64,000 bases of DNA from Lomentospora prolificans (taxonomy: Eukaryota > Ascomycota > Sordariomycetes > Microascales > Microascaceae): the NCBI GenBank assembly GCA_029532625.1, contig JARFXM010000003.1, positions 4,154,001 to 4,218,000 on the forward strand, in the 5' to 3' direction. The notes beneath the pieces were generated by a model. The model saw nothing but the letters and a program-made list of their open reading frames with translations. It was not told the DNA's origin and made no database searches. The position numbers were made by a program, and so were the translations under genes. Positions 20,907-32,739 of the stretch are shown one piece after another; positions within the stretch are counted from its first letter, which is position 1, and each line of letters begins with the position of its first letter.

Positions 20907-21854
20907 AAGCCTGTAGACGGTATATCACAACACTCCAAAAGCTAAGGTGGTATCTAGCTTATGACATGTAGCATTAATGCCATATTAATGAATGATCATT
21001 ATTCCTCAAGCACCATCCTCTTCGTGAGATATTAAAAAGGAACACGAGAAAGGAAGAGCCGCCAAGAGCCGCCCACCATTTCTCCGCATTCGCGGAGTTC
21101 GCTCAGGCTAGGTTGAAGCGCGGGAATCGCCTTTGTAACTCGAAACCCATGGCCGGATACAACCTAACTAACTTAACAAGCGACCCTCGTTTCAATAGCA
21201 ATGTTCAACCGGGATTTTATACTCGAAGATTCCAGCTCTAACGTAATTCGAAGGTTCCATGGTGTGCTTACATCTCGGGGGGCATCGTTCACAGCACAGC
21301 GCATCATTTTATCTTTTGTGTATGATTATACATGACCTCGCCAAATGAGGAGATATACATCAGTCTCTAAGAGCATCTGTACTCACATAGATCTTGATTT
21401 GCTTTGTTCGGCTGGCGAGCTGCTCTTGAGCTTTGTTAGACCTCACAGTCATAGTCAGCGTTCACGCTTGTCCACCTCAACCCAATCTACAACTACCAAC
21501 GTTCTATAGTCTTGATAGCTTTAGTATATACGCGACTGTGGGATGTTTGAGCTATTTAATCCCCCAAACTCCCATGGCCCTTCCACCAAACTGCAATCCT
21601 TACTAGACCATAAACTTCATCATTGATATTCTTGACATATCAGTCTGAGCTTGAGTCCTCCAAACTCACCCTGCTCCTTCCTCCCAGTACCTTGGCAGAC
21701 AGAGTGTTCTTACCTTCTCACTATTATAGGATACCCTCTCACCATCATCTACTTCTTCCCTTCCTCTCTTCCCTATCACCATTATCTCATGGCATGAAGC
21801 CAACCCCAGATAATCCCTTCTGTCCGCAATCAGCCTCGGCGCCTTTTCGTCACA
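20907..21854. other. Intergenic region, no gene seen
   Basis: About 950 bp between two plus-strand genes. The second half is pyrimidine-rich (CT-rich stretches at about 21655-21780) and probably forms the promoter and 5' leader of the 572-aa protein gene. No coding signal was recognised. Confidence 0.5.
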
Positions 21855-23762
21855 ATGGCAAGCAACCAGAGTGTTCTGGATGCTATGAGAGTAAGTAATG
21901 CCCTCGGTGGTATATCCCCTTTCCATCTTCTTTTCAATAGCTCTGACTTCTAGATTTAGGAGGAGCTAGGCAATCAGCGGCTCCTTGAGCTCCCTCTCGA
22001 GGACGAGCCGAAGCGTACTGAGCCTAGCGGACCGATTCAGTCGGTTCGCGTTGTCCCCAGCGCACACATTGAAAACCTTTCCAAAGGCTTCATGAGTAAG
22101 TTAGTCTGAGCCTTAAGGTCATTGACTTCTGTGGAGTCGGATCAAGCTGACATGGTCCTAGACGCCATCATGTCCGGGAAATTTAAAGACAGCGATGCTG
22201 AAGCGGTCAAAGGCCTTGACGACCTCGGAGGACCGCGCCTGTATGCCAAAGGTTCGCAGGCTATCAAGTAGGTTGGTCGTTCCGCGTAAGACGAGGGATT
22301 ACAAGCTGAAGACATTGACAGGTCTCCCCATGCTGTGAGCCCTGCACACACTGCCACATTGGCTGACCGGGCCTCGGTAACCGGGAAACCGTCGCAGAAC
22401 GGTAAGGTTCAGTCAACTTCTGGCCAGTCGAAAACGCCCCCGCATCCAGGCAAGTCTAAATCTAGTATGAGCCTGCCGACTCAGAAATGGGCCGTTTGGC
22501 CGTGCCACGACATCGGGACTGCTGAGAGCGTTCGCGTTCCTACCCAAGCTTCCCAGCTGGCTATGCAGACTCATGTAATCCAAAGCTACGACAGACAGGC
22601 GGCTATCGCACCGACTTTTACAAAGAAATCGACTCGCGGCTTGGCTTCGTCGAGATGGGCCACTAGTGGGTCTGCCAGCGTACCAGAGAGCATGGGTGGA
22701 ACGACTCATGTCGGGCACCTCACAGAGAAAAACGACTCCGTCACTGTGAAGTTCAAGCCGCCGGCGCCATTAGATTCTGGCTTGCTCGCCGCGTCCTCGT
22801 CTAAAAACGACACCGGCCTAGAGCCAAGTAGAGCCCATCCCAAGCTAGACGGCCCGGAGAATATCAATCCTAGCTTGGGTGCTCCGTCTGTGTGTTCAAA
22901 GGGTGGGTGTGCAACGCTCAACAAATCACTGTCTAATGACAGCCCCACAGCTATCCGAAAGCAAACTCGTCAACATCACAGACAAAGCGATGGCCAGGTC
23001 AACGTAGCCTTTCGGATTCGTGGTTTCCTCGTGGGGCGCGACGGGCAGCGGAGTCCTTGTGCCGTGGTCGGTCTCATCAAACGTGAAAGGGAAACCAGGC
23101 TCGAGGTTACGCTTGAAGGTGGTGTTGTGGGAAACCACAATATCCTCAATGTGCTCGCGATCGACCAAACTAGCAGCATCTGTGCCCTGAAATTCCGCAC
23201 AGACGAAAACCACATTGTGCCTTATATGTTGGACTTCGAGACTTCAGATGCATGCAACTTTTTCGTATCCTCGTTTCGAAACCTGGAGATTGCCACAAAG
23301 AGGAACCTCGATGAAGAGCTGAAGCGCGTGGAACTCTCATCCCCCTTAGCCAGTGCAATCACAGTTGACAAGCATAGAAGTGAAGAGAGCAGTCCGTCGA
23401 GCATGTGCCTAGTCAAAGGCGAGGGGGCCAGCAGGGGTAAGAGGCTGACATATAGTGCCGAAGAACTAAAGGGTTTGAGGGGGAATGTTGTTAGGAATCA
23501 TGATCACCGCGACCGGGTTAGGGATGCTACCCGCCTGCTTCGTCACTACTGCGGGGGTTCCAAGACCACGGGACATAATACTGCTATCAGTCCTACCAAC
23601 GAGAATGTTGGCGATTGTCACTCAAGTCCCAGCCAGCAGAGAGAGGGTGAGAGCAGTACCGAGGGCAATGATAGCATGAGCGAAGTGTTCAAGCTCCAAA
23701 AGCAGATGGCGGCCCAGGTACAGTGGCTGGGCATGAATGGTTTCCGGGGTGTGGATCTTTGA
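21855..23762 (+). CDS. Hypothetical 572-aa protein, low-complexity N-half and a conserved-looking C-terminal region
   Basis: Four exons: 21855-21890, 21960-22095, 22162-22267, 22322-23762, all closing in frame. I do not recognise the family. The N-terminus (MASNQSVLDAMREELGNQRL) and the next 80 residues are charged and helical-looking. Residues about 95-300 are Ser/Thr/Pro-rich and probably disordered. A more ordered stretch at about 320-430 includes VNVAFRIRGFLVGRDGQRSP, LEVTLEGGVVGNHNILNVLA and IVPYMLDFETSDACNFFVSS, with alternating hydrophobic residues like a beta-rich, PH-like domain; that comparison is only impressionistic. The end contains RLTYSAEELKGLRGN. No signal peptide or membrane segment is visible. 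The three short 5' introns with good splice sites make it credible as a gene. Confidence 0.7.
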
Positions 23763-23831
23763 TTGGGGTGATGAATGTCGTGAGGGTTAAGGAAATAGCA
23801 AAGGGAAATAGTCTAACTTACAAATGTGACC

Positions 23832-24597
23832 CTATCCATGCACCCATCCGTCGTCCATCCGACTTTCTATTACCTCATCCACGTTTAAGCGTTTCTCCAC
23901 AATCTCTTTGCCGTTCACGAGATCATTCTCCATCGCCCGTTGTTCTGCTGCTGCCTCATCTTCTGCAATACCAGCTGCTATATGCCTCTTTATGAGCCTC
24001 CGCTTCGCCACTTCGAAGTCTACTTCCACAAACCACAATTCATCGAACAAGTGCGCTGCGTCTCTCCATACATCCTCATCGAGAGCTAAATAGTTCCCTT
24101 CTACTACAACCGCGCAGTGGCTGGGTAGAATCTCGATGTCATCAGCTTTGGGGTCCTTGACGGCGTGGTCAAAACTCGGAGCGTAGACAGGAGTCGACTC
24201 TGGTGTGATGGGTTCCCGGAGAGCGCGAACAAGTGCGAGGAAGGCGAGGGCATCAAAGGTGAAGGCAGCGCCGCGTCGTGCATGGGCGGTTACGGGGTCA
24301 GGCATGGAGGAGAGGTGAGCACGGGTGAAGTGATAGCCATCCATGGGTATATAAACCGTCGAGGAGGGGGATTTGGCGTTCAGACGAGCCGTGAGGAGGC
24401 TCGCAAGCGTGGTTTTACCGGAACCCGGAATGCCGGCTATTCCAATTACTGTGATCGAGTCAATATGCGCTTACATGGCCACGGCAGACCGCCGATGTAT
24501 GAATCCGGTGCTGAGTCTTACAAAGGCGTTGGTTTTCGGGCGTGGTTTGGAGCTTCCCCCAAGCCTTGTCGACAAGCCGTGATACCTGCTCCTCCAT
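23832..24597 (-). CDS. P-loop kinase, Yfh7/uridine kinase-like
   Basis: Predicted 230-aa ATP-dependent kinase-like protein. Exons: 24597-24522 and 24448-23832, joined in frame as ENQRL-LIGIAGIPGSGKTT. The Walker A motif is GIPGSGKT (residues 31-38). The following YIPMDGYHFTRAHLSS matches the phosphoribulokinase/uridine kinase/pantothenate kinase fold, where the aspartate after the core strand contacts the acceptor substrate. VVVEGNYLALDE and DELWFVEVDFEVAKRRLIKRH supply the later core strand and lid region. Yeast Yfh7 is the closest named relative I can suggest. The substrate is not known. The start MEEQVSRLVDKAWGKL precedes the P-loop by the usual distance. It is convergent with the 572-aa protein gene, only 69 bp between stops. 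Confidence 0.85.
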
Positions 24598-26318
24598 TGT
24601 CACTTGCGATAATATTGACCTATTGTCTGCACGAGCCTTTTTTCGAGTGGAATCAATGGCCTATATGTTGTAGTCTAGGAGAGTGTGAAGAGAAACGATG
24701 CGAATTGATCTAGGAGTGGAGGTCCAGAAAGGGATCGAGATCTATCGATGGAGATCGACTTGATGGAGGGGTTCCGGATGCGACTGCAGATCATAACCCC
24801 ACCTCGATTTGAGCTCGTGTCGAAAACACGAAAGCTTGCAGGACCGCGCCCTCTCTGATGTTGCTATGCAGCAAAGAATCCAATGCACTTCAATAACTTC
24901 GTAATTGTTTATTGTACGGAGTACGGTACAAGAACTCTTTAAATTTAAACCAAGATTCCAGATGTGTGTAGTTCATGCTCGCTTTTGCTGATCGGTGGGT
25001 TTGGTCGTGCCAATCCGAGCAGAATTCTGGATCAATTTTTATCTGCAGCTCCGCTGCCATGGCGACGGCCTTAGGAAAGCACAACTTGGTTCGTTGGTGG
25101 ACACATGATCAGTTAAAAAAGCCAGTCAACATCCTGGCCGACGGCCAGAAGTTCGTCAAAGGCGTGCTTGCTGAGAAGATGTCTCAGCTGGCTGGCGGTT
25201 AGCTTCACTCTTTGATCTGGATGCTGTTGCTCATCGAGCCAGGCTCTATTCTTAGACGTGACGTCAGCTAAGTATGTTTTTTTTCGCGTTTCACACTAGC
25301 TTAGACATGTCTAGGCAGCTTGGCAGTATTCACCAACGCAGATGGATGCGTGGAATGCGTGGAAAATCCAGGGGATTTCAGGAACGAAAGACGAAGGACG
25401 CGCTGACGAGCAGATGGGCGGGGACGCTCCCTGTGCCTCACCTCGTGTGTTGCTTCGTTGCGTCAGCTATTACGACGAGGTTGGTGAGGTTAGAAGGGTT
25501 GGAAGCAGGTCCTGGTCGATGGCGCTGTCGCAAGTAGAGTGGCATGATTGGACCGGACTTACAAGAGTACCTGGCCGGGCTAGAAAAGTACCCGTGGCGT
25601 TCTTGTCAATTAAAACCCATGATTGGTCGTATCTCGTTGCTGCCTTGCCTTCCCAGCCACACAACTTGGAAGCAGGTCCACGGTGCTATTGAAATTTGGC
25701 CAATCAGGAAGAACGCCCAGCCACGCGTCCCAGAATCAGTTAGGCGTTCTTTTGCTGAATTTAAGCATGCTTGTTTGGAATACCACTGATTATGTACATA
25801 CCATATACCCTGTGGAGTGCCCAGCGCCCCACCTTCCCTGTTCAAATGTCAGGAATGCCGATTCCCGCTTTCTTCTACTGGGGCAGGGCGCCCTGTTAGT
25901 GTAGTACTGGGGCACCTGAGGGGCCACTACCACCCTTGTCTTGCTACGCTACCAGCAGCAAGTAATAATAGCAGATCGCTGCTCAAGCGTCAATCAGCCT
26001 CCTCGCAGGAAATACCAGGCCCTCACATCCACCTCTCTCCTTCGCTTTCTTTTCGAACTTTGAGAAAGACTTCATCCGATATTCACTGTCTTGGTTTCAC
26101 TCCTTGCCCAAGTTTCAGTGTTTGTTGTTTCACCCGTTTATCGGCGTCGTCGTTTCCGCTCCTCCTGCTCAAACTTGGGGATGTGTCTCTTCTTTGTGCC
26201 GGTTTCTGAATGTCAACAAATGCTCCAGCAAATGTAAACAAAAAATCAGCAGCCCACTCCAATACTAACAGCACCACCGGTCCTCGACAGCCGATTTAAC
26301 AATCGCCACGAGCTCGCC
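24598..26318. other. Divergent intergenic region upstream of the C2-domain gene
   Basis: About 1.7 kb containing the promoters of the kinase-like gene and the C2-domain gene. A perfect TGACGTCA palindrome lies at 25259-25266. A roughly 14-bp element (TTGGAAGCAGGTCC) occurs twice, near 25499 and 25669. Small ORFs (for example 25342-25692) show no recognisable features. The last few hundred bases are CT-rich and likely the 5' leader. Confidence 0.5.
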
Positions 26319-29300
26319 ATGTCCGGCAAACTCAACAAGTCCCACCCTCTCAATGGGGCTCACACTTCCGGAATTTTTGCCGACATGACGGTCGACGGTC
26401 CCGAGATTGGCACCCTCGTCGTTATCGTCGACAGGGCTAAGAACCTCCCGAACCGCAAAACGATTGGAAAACAAGACCCTTACTGCGCCGCAAGACTGGG
26501 AAAGGAAGCTAAGAAGACCAAGACTGATATCAGAGGCGGCCAGACCCCGAGATGGTAAACTCTCGCTCGAAATTGACTTTGGCCGTCTTTGCGCTAACCA
26601 CTGAGATATGCAGGGACCAAGAACTTCGATTTACCGTTCACGATTCCCCGGATTATTACCAGCTAAAGGTTTCCGTTTTCCATGACGATAAGAAGACAGA
26701 CCTGATAGGCGAGGGCTGGATTGATTTGAAGGAGATTATCATTCCAGGAGGCAACCAGAACGACCTTTGGCATAACCTGTCATGCAAAGGGAAATACGCT
26801 GGTGAGGTCCGCGTCGAATTGACCTATTATGATACTCGGCCCAAACCCGAGAAGCAGGTAGCGAAGCCGAAACAGATCCAGACCGACCAAGCCGTCGGTG
26901 GAGGGGGCCAGCAGCAAAGGTCTCCTATAAAGCGACGTCCTCTTCCCTCAGATCCCGTAACTGGGGAGGATCCCGTTCCTAAAGAAGTCGTGCCGCCTCC
27001 GCAAGCTGCCGAAGCCCCACGACCTCTCACGAGAAAGCAGCCAACCTCATACATACCGACTCAGTCTCCCTTACAAGCCGTCGAGTATGGAGCGCCTCCT
27101 CCCCAGGTTCAGGGTGCACGACAATATCCCTCAGAGCAGGCCGCTGCTCCCCCTCAACCCCAACCTCCACGGCAGTATCCGCCCGAAAATTATGTGCCCG
27201 CTAGCCAGGCTCCTCCGCCTGCCCAGGCTCAAGCTTCTCGACAATACCTAGCCGAGACCTACACGCCCGCACCACCACCAGCGTCACCTGGCTACGGAGC
27301 GCCCCACTCAGCCCAGCATGAGACGCCTCCTCCACCCCCCCGGCGACATACCGAGCGATACGATAACTCGCCTCATCAATTAGACGAGCGAAATTATAGT
27401 CCAAGTTACGCTCCTCATCACTTTGACCACCACGACGCTCGAAGTCAGTACAGCTCGGCTCCAGAGCCTTATAATCCTCCTCCTCCATCCCACATGGACG
27501 AGCAGAGGTTCCAGCTGCCTCCAGACGACGAGCGCCCTCCCCCGCCCCCGGTTCATCGATCAAGAACCGGTAGCTCCCATGAGTTGGCCATGAGGGGTGC
27601 TTTTGATACGTCACCTCAAAAGGGGACTCCACCGATGAGGCATGATGTGTTGAGAAATGAGGCCCATCGTAACTCCATATCCCGCCCTGCATACCAGGCC
27701 TACGATGCTGGGTCCGCCTCCCCTCACCAGGTCAACGGCAATGGCTATGAGCCCTCCCCATCAAGGTATCATAGCTATGATTCTCAACCGCATGACAATT
27801 ATCATCGTGGAATGCAGCCCATGGTCGAGGATGCCCCAGAATCTCCGACACCCGCTAGGCGCCAGGGATACCGTCATAGCGATGCTCATTCGTCTCGCAG
27901 CTTTGACGATCCGCGCTACGATGAGAATCCGACACCGGCTCCACTAAATTTGAGCGGGCGCGGAAGTGCTGCTTCGGGGCACTATAGCGCTTCTCACATA
28001 TCTCCCCAGCCCTCTCCTTTCGAGCCTAACGAATACGGCGCAACCCCTTCTTCGGTTTCAGCGTCCTCGGGTGATCATGGCGTGTCGTATAGATCGTCTC
28101 ATGACTCTGTTGACCACACAAGCGACTACCAACCCCCTCCCCGAACTTCACCCGCGATGGATCACAACGCTGGCTATCGCCATTCCCCTCAGTCTAGCCG
28201 TCAGGGGGATTTGGGTAGCCACTACCGCTCAGCTTCGTACTCTGAGTCGTTTGAGCCCAATTTTGAGAATGATCCAAACCTGAGCACGGCACTCGTCCCG
28301 CGGAAGGCTTTCTTAGCGTCGAACCAGTACGATGGACAAACCCATAACGAACTGCCTGACACACAGATCGTGAAGGCGACCACTTATGCGCTCCCCCCGG
28401 TTCCGCCGTCACTCGTTCCTGGCGTGGACCCCGCGCTCGCTCGTGAGGTTTCGGACCGTATTTACGAGGAGCGCCGTCTTGAGAGACAGCAAAAGGCCCA
28501 GAGCATGGCGACCCCGCCTCAGGCGCGCGGTAGGCCAGAAGCACTGGCTTATACGAACAACACAGGGTCTCCTGCAGCTTATACCGGCTCGTATAATTCT
28601 CCCGCGTATGACACTAGATCCAATGCCAGCTATTCCAACGCCCAGCCAACACCTACAAGATCAAGAGGAGTCTCACGGAGTCCGGGCCCGAGTCCGAACC
28701 CGAACCACACGATCCGGCGAAAGTCAGTCAGTCCGGTCCCTCCGCCAGCTGAGAATCGGAGACACTCCGGTATCCCTTTTGGCCCTGATTCGTATGATGC
28801 GTTCAACCCCGCCTTTTCGAGCCAGGAGTCAGGTGGCCCCAAGGACGAAATCTTTGACGGCAAAATTATCACCCATGATGGCCGAGAAGTTGACCCCTCG
28901 GATCACTTGCCCATGGAATCCTGGGCACCAGAGCCGGAGCCACGGGAACGGCGGAGCGGGTCGTTTGATACCCAAGGTTACGATTCTCCTAGAGGGCCTC
29001 AGGGGCCTCCGCCTACTGGTCGTCGTCAATTGCGCATCGCCGCACGGCCTCAGTCGATGGCGGCCCCCGCGTTCTACAACGATAGCCAGCCGCAAACACC
29101 GCCTGCGCCTGGGAGTACCGGGCGTAATAGGCTCCAGAAGAAATCTAACCGGATGTCGGCACTTCCGGCGTCCACTTCTCCGGCCGAGTCAAGTCCACTC
29201 GCACCCATCTCGTCTCACAACTACAACACAGATGCCAGTGGCTTTACGCCTCCGAGGCCCTCGCGCGCTAGCACGTGGGATTACCCTAGTGAGAACGACG

Positions 29301-29509
29301 CGCCGCAGTATGGCAGTAGCCCCGGGCGGGCGATGGGTGGTGGCCCGGTGATTCCTCCCAAGATCCCCATACCAACGATGAGTGGCGCGCTTGTGACCAC
29401 GAGCAACAATGGCGGCAACTATGGCGGCGAGGATTGGGCGTTGATGGAAGAAATGAGGAGCATAGACATTGGGTCTGGAAGATCAAGGCGGCGATATGGT
29501 GGGTATTGA
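26319..29509 (+). CDS. C2-domain, proline-rich cytokinesis protein (Inn1/Fic1-like)
   Basis: Predicted 1043-aa protein. Exons 26319-26554 and 26614-29509, with a 59-nt intron; the join gives GGQTPRW-DQELRFTVHDS. Residues about 25-145 form a C2 domain (GTLVVIVDRAKNLPNRKTIG, KQDPYCAARLG, GEGWIDLKEIIIPGG, GEVRVELTYYDTRPKPE). The rest is very rich in Pro, Ser, Gln and Tyr with many PxxP and poly-Pro stretches, likely disordered and suited to bind SH3 domains. This layout is that of Inn1 (budding yeast) and Fic1 (fission yeast), which act at the contractile ring with F-BAR/SH3 proteins during septum formation. The role in this fungus is inferred from that architecture; the long tail is larger than in yeasts. 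Confidence 0.85.
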
Positions 29510-31169
29510 GCGACTATCCGTTCCCCACCATCGCTCTGCTTCCTTGGCTACCTTCCCTTCTTCCATACTTATCCTGCATTTTCATGTGTGTATACTAATT
29601 ATAAACCGTATGTGTCTCGCGAGTTTCCCGGCGTTGGTTGTTCTGATGTTTTGCTTTTTCACCTTTGCTTATTTTTCACTGACGTCCTATCCCTGGACTG
29701 TTTAACTTCGCCCTTTTTGTTATTCTCAAAAAGACTTGGAAAGAAAGGAAAAGAATCACTGGTTGTGGTTGTGGTTGCTTGGCTTGGCATGATGGCTTGA
29801 GGGTATGGTTTGAGATACGTGACCAGGGAAGCTTGTGATGTAATAATGAACGCTTTCTTATTTTCGGGTTCATCCATATGGGTGTCTCTCCTCCGGCGCT
29901 GTCTCTCTTTAAGTGCTACTTTTGTTTCATTTCACATCAATCAACAAAAGGGTAAGTCAGTGACGATGGGGGTGAAGCGGAGCTATGGTCGGTTGCCCGT
30001 TTAAGAAGGGCCGACGCAGAGACGGCGACGGAGTTTAGATGCTGCACCGCACGGGTGTCGCCACCCGTTGAGTGAGGCTAGACATTAGGGTTCCGGGTCG
30101 GCGAGGCAGGATGAAATGGGTAAGTGTGGCCGGCCGATATATTCTTGCAGATCCACGATGCAATGCATGTCTTGGACCACTCGGGCCGAAACGGGGGCCG
30201 TGTTGGGGGCCGAACGAGTTTTTGATGGGACGAATATGAGAGTATCATTGACTAAGGATTGGCTTAGAAAATGAAGATGCTGGGTGGAGTTTGTCGGATT
30301 ACGGAGGTGGCTGACGGAACGACCAGTCACAGCAAGCTAAGGTTAGGTCAACAAAGTGGGTAGGGTTGTGGGCGATATGAGAGGACGGTCGTGGGGGTGA
30401 GAGGATCGTGAGGCTTGCTGGAGACGCAGGATTATGCAAGGTCGAGCATTTCAGGACGGTGTAAACTGGGAATTGATGCTTCTTGTGGGAACGGGGCTTT
30501 CATTTCTTCCGAAGCCCTGATTTGAGGATGGACATGACGATGATTCGAGGTTCGGCGAGGGCGACGAGGGCAGGGATCCTCTTGCGATTGAAAATGCAAA
30601 CCCACTACTTTGCATGTACGAAGTAGCATACTTCTTGTCTTCGTATCATTCCCTTCGAAGATGGCTCTTCTAAGGGAAGAAGTCCGCAAAGAATTCATGT
30701 CTTGCTCCCTGTCGTCTGAAGTTGCCAGCTTCTGACTAATACTCACCCAGCCCCACAGCCTAGCGGTTGTGGCAGTCGCGGTCGGTGCGTTACGAAACAT
30801 GGCCTTTTTAGCGGATTAGAGCGTCAGAAGCCTAAAATAGCGACGTGCACCAGGGGTCAAACCACTCGTTGACCCTTCCGCAGCTCTTCCCAACGTCATC
30901 GAATAAACTCTGCCAGCTGGCTTTAGAGACACCAGCACACCAAGACCCGTACGACCTGTTGATCACCAGCGCAGCTACCACATCCGTCCATCGCTAACTC
31001 CGAGGCTGGATGAGGCTGATGCCAACCCTATTAATTCTCCGCCTCTCAATCGCAATCTTCTCGCCAGCAATTTCATCCAGCTCATTCGAACGCTCACTAT
31101 CGCACTGCCCCTTTCTAAGGTTTCATTTTCGCCTCTCCGCCGCTTGGTAATATAGCCTCCGTCCACACA
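29510..31169. other. Intergenic region, no supported gene
   Basis: About 1.7 kb between two plus-strand genes. It holds the 3' UTR of the C2-domain gene and the promoter of the TMEM234-family gene. A minus-strand ORF at 30432-30800 starts MFRNAPTATATTARLWGW, mildly resembling a mitochondrial presequence, and has a GTGAGT donor right after; I could not extend it to a known protein. I see nothing else. Confidence 0.45.
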
Positions 31170-31816
31170 ATGGACTCACGCCCGCCGCAAACACCTCCTA
31201 CGCCTTCTCCACCCCTTTTCAATTATATCCTGGGGTTCCTTCTCGTCGGCCTGGCCTGGGGATTTACCACCCCCTTCATCCGCCGGGCGGCCCGCACTCA
31301 CACGCCGCGCCACCACCCGCTCCTCGAATCCGGCGAACTGGGCCCCGTAAGGAAGAGGATCTACGGCGCGTGGTTCGCCGTGCTGGACTTGCTGCGGAAC
31401 CCAAGGTATGTGATGCCGCTAGCGTTGAACCTCACGGGGAGCTTGTGGTTTTTCTTATTGATTGGGCAGGCCGGTAAGTTTCCTTTTGTCTCACTCTTTA
31501 TTGATTTACTTTTTTTCCATTTTTCTTTCTTGGTTTCCGAAGCCCTTCAGGTGGAGGCGAAGAAGAAGGGGCGCGCTGATGAGGTTTGCAGAGCTGAGTC
31601 TCACGGTGCCAATCGTGAATACACTGGCTTTCCTGTTCACGGTGCTTGGGGATTGGTGGGTCGAGGGCAAGGCCATCAGTCGAGGTGTGTATCTCTATGC
31701 CGACCTGTTCCGATACCTTTCCACCCCTGTCTATGCTAACCCTCCTAGATACCGGGATTGGGATGCTTCTTTCTCTTGCTGGGATTGCGCTGTGCGTGCA
31801 GAGCAAAGCTGGTTGA
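31170..31816 (+). CDS. TMEM234-family (UPF0546) membrane protein
   Basis: Predicted 154-aa multi-pass membrane protein. Exons 31170-31473, 31592-31684, 31749-31816. Splicing gives GQAG-ELSLTVPIVNTLAFLF and KAISR-DTGIGMLLSLAGI. Four hydrophobic helices are visible: NYILGFLLVGLAWGFTTPF, PLALNLTGSLWFFLLIG, VPIVNTLAFLFTVLGDWW, and GIGMLLSLAGIALCV. The spacing, the SLTVPIVN...FLFTVLG motif and the length fit the TMEM234 family, which belongs to the drug/metabolite transporter superfamily. Transport activity and subcellular site are not established; ER or Golgi membranes are only a guess. The first intron (118 nt) leaves the single-frame reading misleading. Confidence 0.88.
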
Positions 31817-32739
31817 GTGTGGGTCTAGGACGCGTCAGGCGGTCAAGTAGACACTACATCTGTAAGCTATACAATAGACATAGATGTGTGATCGTTGAAA
31901 TACCATTCTATGCATCCCCATTCTGCTACGCAATACTGGCAGCATGGTCTCTCGTCCAGTTACATTGCCAGCATCATCCAGTCACATCGCTGGCATGCTC
32001 ATATCTGCAAAGAGGGTCTCTTGCCAATAGACAGCGCTCCATACTCCTGTCACTGAGAGGATAAACTGGGGTGTCACTCGCGAGGGTTTGATGGATTCCT
32101 TCTAACTGGATTAAACATCATTTCATTCCGAGCCTGCCTCTCTCTAAACTCTACTGCGGATTGTCCCTCGATGCGAGCCAGTCGTTTCGAAAGAAGCAAA
32201 CGAGTTTCCCCTCTTTTTCCTTCCTTTCCCCAATTCACTTCTCGTCCCCGTCCCCATAAGGAGGGTCCCAAAAGTCCAGCTTTCCCCAGTGTCTAGCCTC
32301 CTTCCAGAAGTGGCTGCTCTTTCATCTAAGACGTTTTATGGGTATTCTTCCTCTCCGTTTCCGTGCCATGCAGAAAAATGTGTGTGCCCTTTTTGATCCC
32401 GTACAGTAAGAAAACATGCGCCCCGATCCGTCTATTCCTTAAGATCCGGAATGCCGTATGCTAGTAGAGACAAAGAAAACACCAAAAAACCCCGAAATTA
32501 CAAAGGAAAAAGGGGGGTATGAAGAAGAGAAAGGTATCCGAAACGGAAACAAATAAAAAGCCGAGAAAATGAAAAGAAATAAAAGATCCAAAAGAGAGGA
32601 CCGCAGTAGCCGGCTGCGATGGACGAAGCGGTATCTGACAAGCATGCGCCCGGAAGCACAAAAAGAGCGAAATATTGGCAACATCGGGAAGGCAGGAAAA
32701 GGTTGGGAGGGTGAACTTGTGTGCGCGTTGCCAGTGTTA
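31817..32739. other. Convergent 3' intergenic region, no gene seen
   Basis: About 920 bp between the stops of the TMEM234-family gene and the 187-aa protein gene. Purine-rich A/G tracts occur at about 32465-32600. No recognisable coding region. Confidence 0.5.

Noticed and set aside
24890..25202. Small ORFs on both strands upstream of the C2-domain gene
   Set aside because: Mutually overlapping, no conserved-looking composition or splice sites.
30432..30800. 122-aa minus-strand ORF with a presequence-like start
   Set aside because: Could not be joined to a recognisable mitochondrial protein; the only tested splice used a weak AAG acceptor and gave 44 residues of unknown type.
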